Shown: piece after piece, positions 13,600 to 14,279 of the stretch
Layout: each line of letters opens with the position of its first letter
Numbering within the stretch: the first letter of the stretch is position 1
NCBI GenBank assembly: GCA_013003145.1
Contig: JABDLH010000192.1
Location: 1 to 14,279 of the forward strand
Reading direction: 5' to 3'
DNA from: Flavobacteriaceae bacterium
GTDB taxonomy: Bacteria > Bacteroidota > Bacteroidia > Flavobacteriales > Flavobacteriaceae
DNA: 14,279 bases
The notes under the pieces: model-generated
Databases searched by the model: none
What the model was told of the DNA's origin: nothing
Seen by the model: the letters and a program-made list of their open reading frames with translations, nothing else
Made by a program: the position numbers and the translations under genes

Positions 13600-14279
13600 C
13601 TATTCTGTTTCAATAATCTTCACACGTTCAGAGAGCCCGTTTTCATTATAGGCTTCAATGGTGAAATAGTAGTTTTGATCTGTATTCAGGGATTTCAGCT
13701 CCAGGGAAGTTTCCCCGTATAACTGCCAGCTGCTGTACATCTTGTCCGGGGCTATTCCCCAGATTACATTATAACCCGTAGCTCCTTTTACCGGGCTCCA
13801 GCTGATCCGGGCATCCCGGCGGTCTTCATTTCGGTCTACCTTAAAATTCTTCACTTTTTTTGGAGCCTTGCCATTGCCTTTACCAAATACGCGCAGGTCT
13901 GATATCGCCAGGTTCCCGGTAGGAACATGGAGATTTTTAAACCGTATAAAACGCGCAGATACCGGGGCTTCTAAAGCGACGTAATCATTAGGTACGTCCT
14001 GCTTATTCTCGCTTTTGTCCACTAGTATTTCCCACTGCTCCCCGTCTTTGGAACCTTGTATAATATACTGGTGGTAAAGGCCAGGAACCTTGCCGTATAA
14101 ATCTGACTTGTAATCGTGGTAATTTACCTGGAAGGCGCGAACTTCAGAAACAGCTTCGAGGACCATTTGTATCCATTCTCCTTCTCCATTCGTTTCGGCC
14201 ACCCAAAAACTCTTGATGTTTTCATCTACCAGGTTTTCCGCGGTAAACCCATCCTTAGATGAAGAAGTCTTAACGGGTT
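13600..14279 (-). CDS. C-terminal part of a protein with F5/8C (discoidin) and fibronectin-III domains (N-terminus off right edge)
   Basis: The frame is open from the right edge to TAG at 13600-13602, giving 225 visible residues; the start lies outside. Residues about 5-130 form an F5/8 type C (CBM32-like) domain: 'AENLVDENIKSFWVAE', then 'GEWIQMVL', 'DLYGKVPGLYHQYIIQGS', 'DGEQWEIL', 'ARFIRFKNLHVP' and 'ISDLRVFG'. Residues about 138-225 form a fibronectin-III domain with 'RDARISWSPVKGATGYNVIWG' near its start and 'YYFTIEAYNENGLSE' near its end. This two-domain ending is familiar from Bacteroidota secreted glycosidases, GH43-type proteins in particular, so the missing part is probably a catalytic domain; that is inference. 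The discoidin domain likely binds a sugar. GTG at 14202 is not the real start, because homology to the F5/8C domain continues upstream of it. It is the first visible gene of the glycan operon, 17 bp before GH3. Confidence 0.85.
   Translation of the reverse strand, partial: PVKTSSSKDGFTAENLVDENIKSFWVAETNGEGEWIQMVLEAVSEVRAFQVNYHDYKSDLYGKVPGLYHQYIIQGSKDGEQWEILVDKSENKQDVPNDYVALEAPVSARFIRFKNLHVPTGNLAISDLRVFGKGNGKAPKKVKNFKVDRNEDRRDARISWSPVKGATGYNVIWGIAPDKMYSSWQLYGETSLELKSLNTDQNYYFTIEAYNENGLSERVKIIETE

Noticed and set aside
13600..14202. A complete 200-residue gene starting with GTG at 14202
   Set aside because: The frame stays open to the window edge, and the upstream residues continue the F5/8C domain (AENLVDENIKSFW), so this is the end of a longer gene.

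Overview
The window reads as part of a Flavobacteriaceae-type (Bacteroidota) genome. Genes are tightly packed with almost no Shine-Dalgarno signal. Candidate promoters fit the Bacteroidota -33/-7 pattern (TTG, about 20 bp, TAnnTTTG-like). Secreted enzymes have short signal peptides ending in Gln, and the sulfatase/glycosidase content is typical of marine polysaccharide degraders. This placement is inference from gene content, not a species call. Ten protein genes are supported: nine on the minus strand and one on the plus strand. Both ends of the window cut through a gene. No RNA gene, insertion sequence, CRISPR array or phage gene was seen.

Left block (about 1-5742): a compact minus-strand operon transcribed from about 4753 towards position 1. 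In transcription order it encodes a COG4947-like esterase, an ATP-grasp ligase with a histone-H1-like Lys/Ala/Pro tail, a GCS2-type (YbdK-like) carboxylate-amine ligase, a class I glutamine-amidotransferase-like protein, and the first 300 residues of a protein that looks like a circularly permuted ATP-grasp enzyme. A second, unrelated-looking esterase (4879-5742) diverges from the same 125-bp promoter gap. Three different amide-bond-forming enzyme types, an amidotransferase-like protein and two alpha/beta hydrolases together suggest a pathway that builds (and perhaps trims) an unknown gamma-glutamyl or peptide-like metabolite. This is the most interesting part of the window.

Right block (about 5750-14279): minus-strand genes for carbohydrate use. 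From the right edge these are a protein ending in F5/8C (discoidin) plus fibronectin-III domains, a GH3 beta-glucosidase (bglX type), a lipoprotein sulfatase resembling GlcNAc-6-O-sulfatases, and a secreted endonuclease/exonuclease/phosphatase-fold enzyme, all 5-19 bp apart. After a 119-bp gap with a candidate promoter come a sodium:solute symporter and an HGSNAT/NagX-type membrane acetyltransferase, 4 bp apart. The likely logic is that sulfate and sugar residues are removed outside the cytoplasm and a small sugar is imported by the symporter. The true substrate is not readable from the sequence, and no SusC/SusD pair lies in the window. The two blocks meet at a convergent junction with only 7 bp between stop codons.
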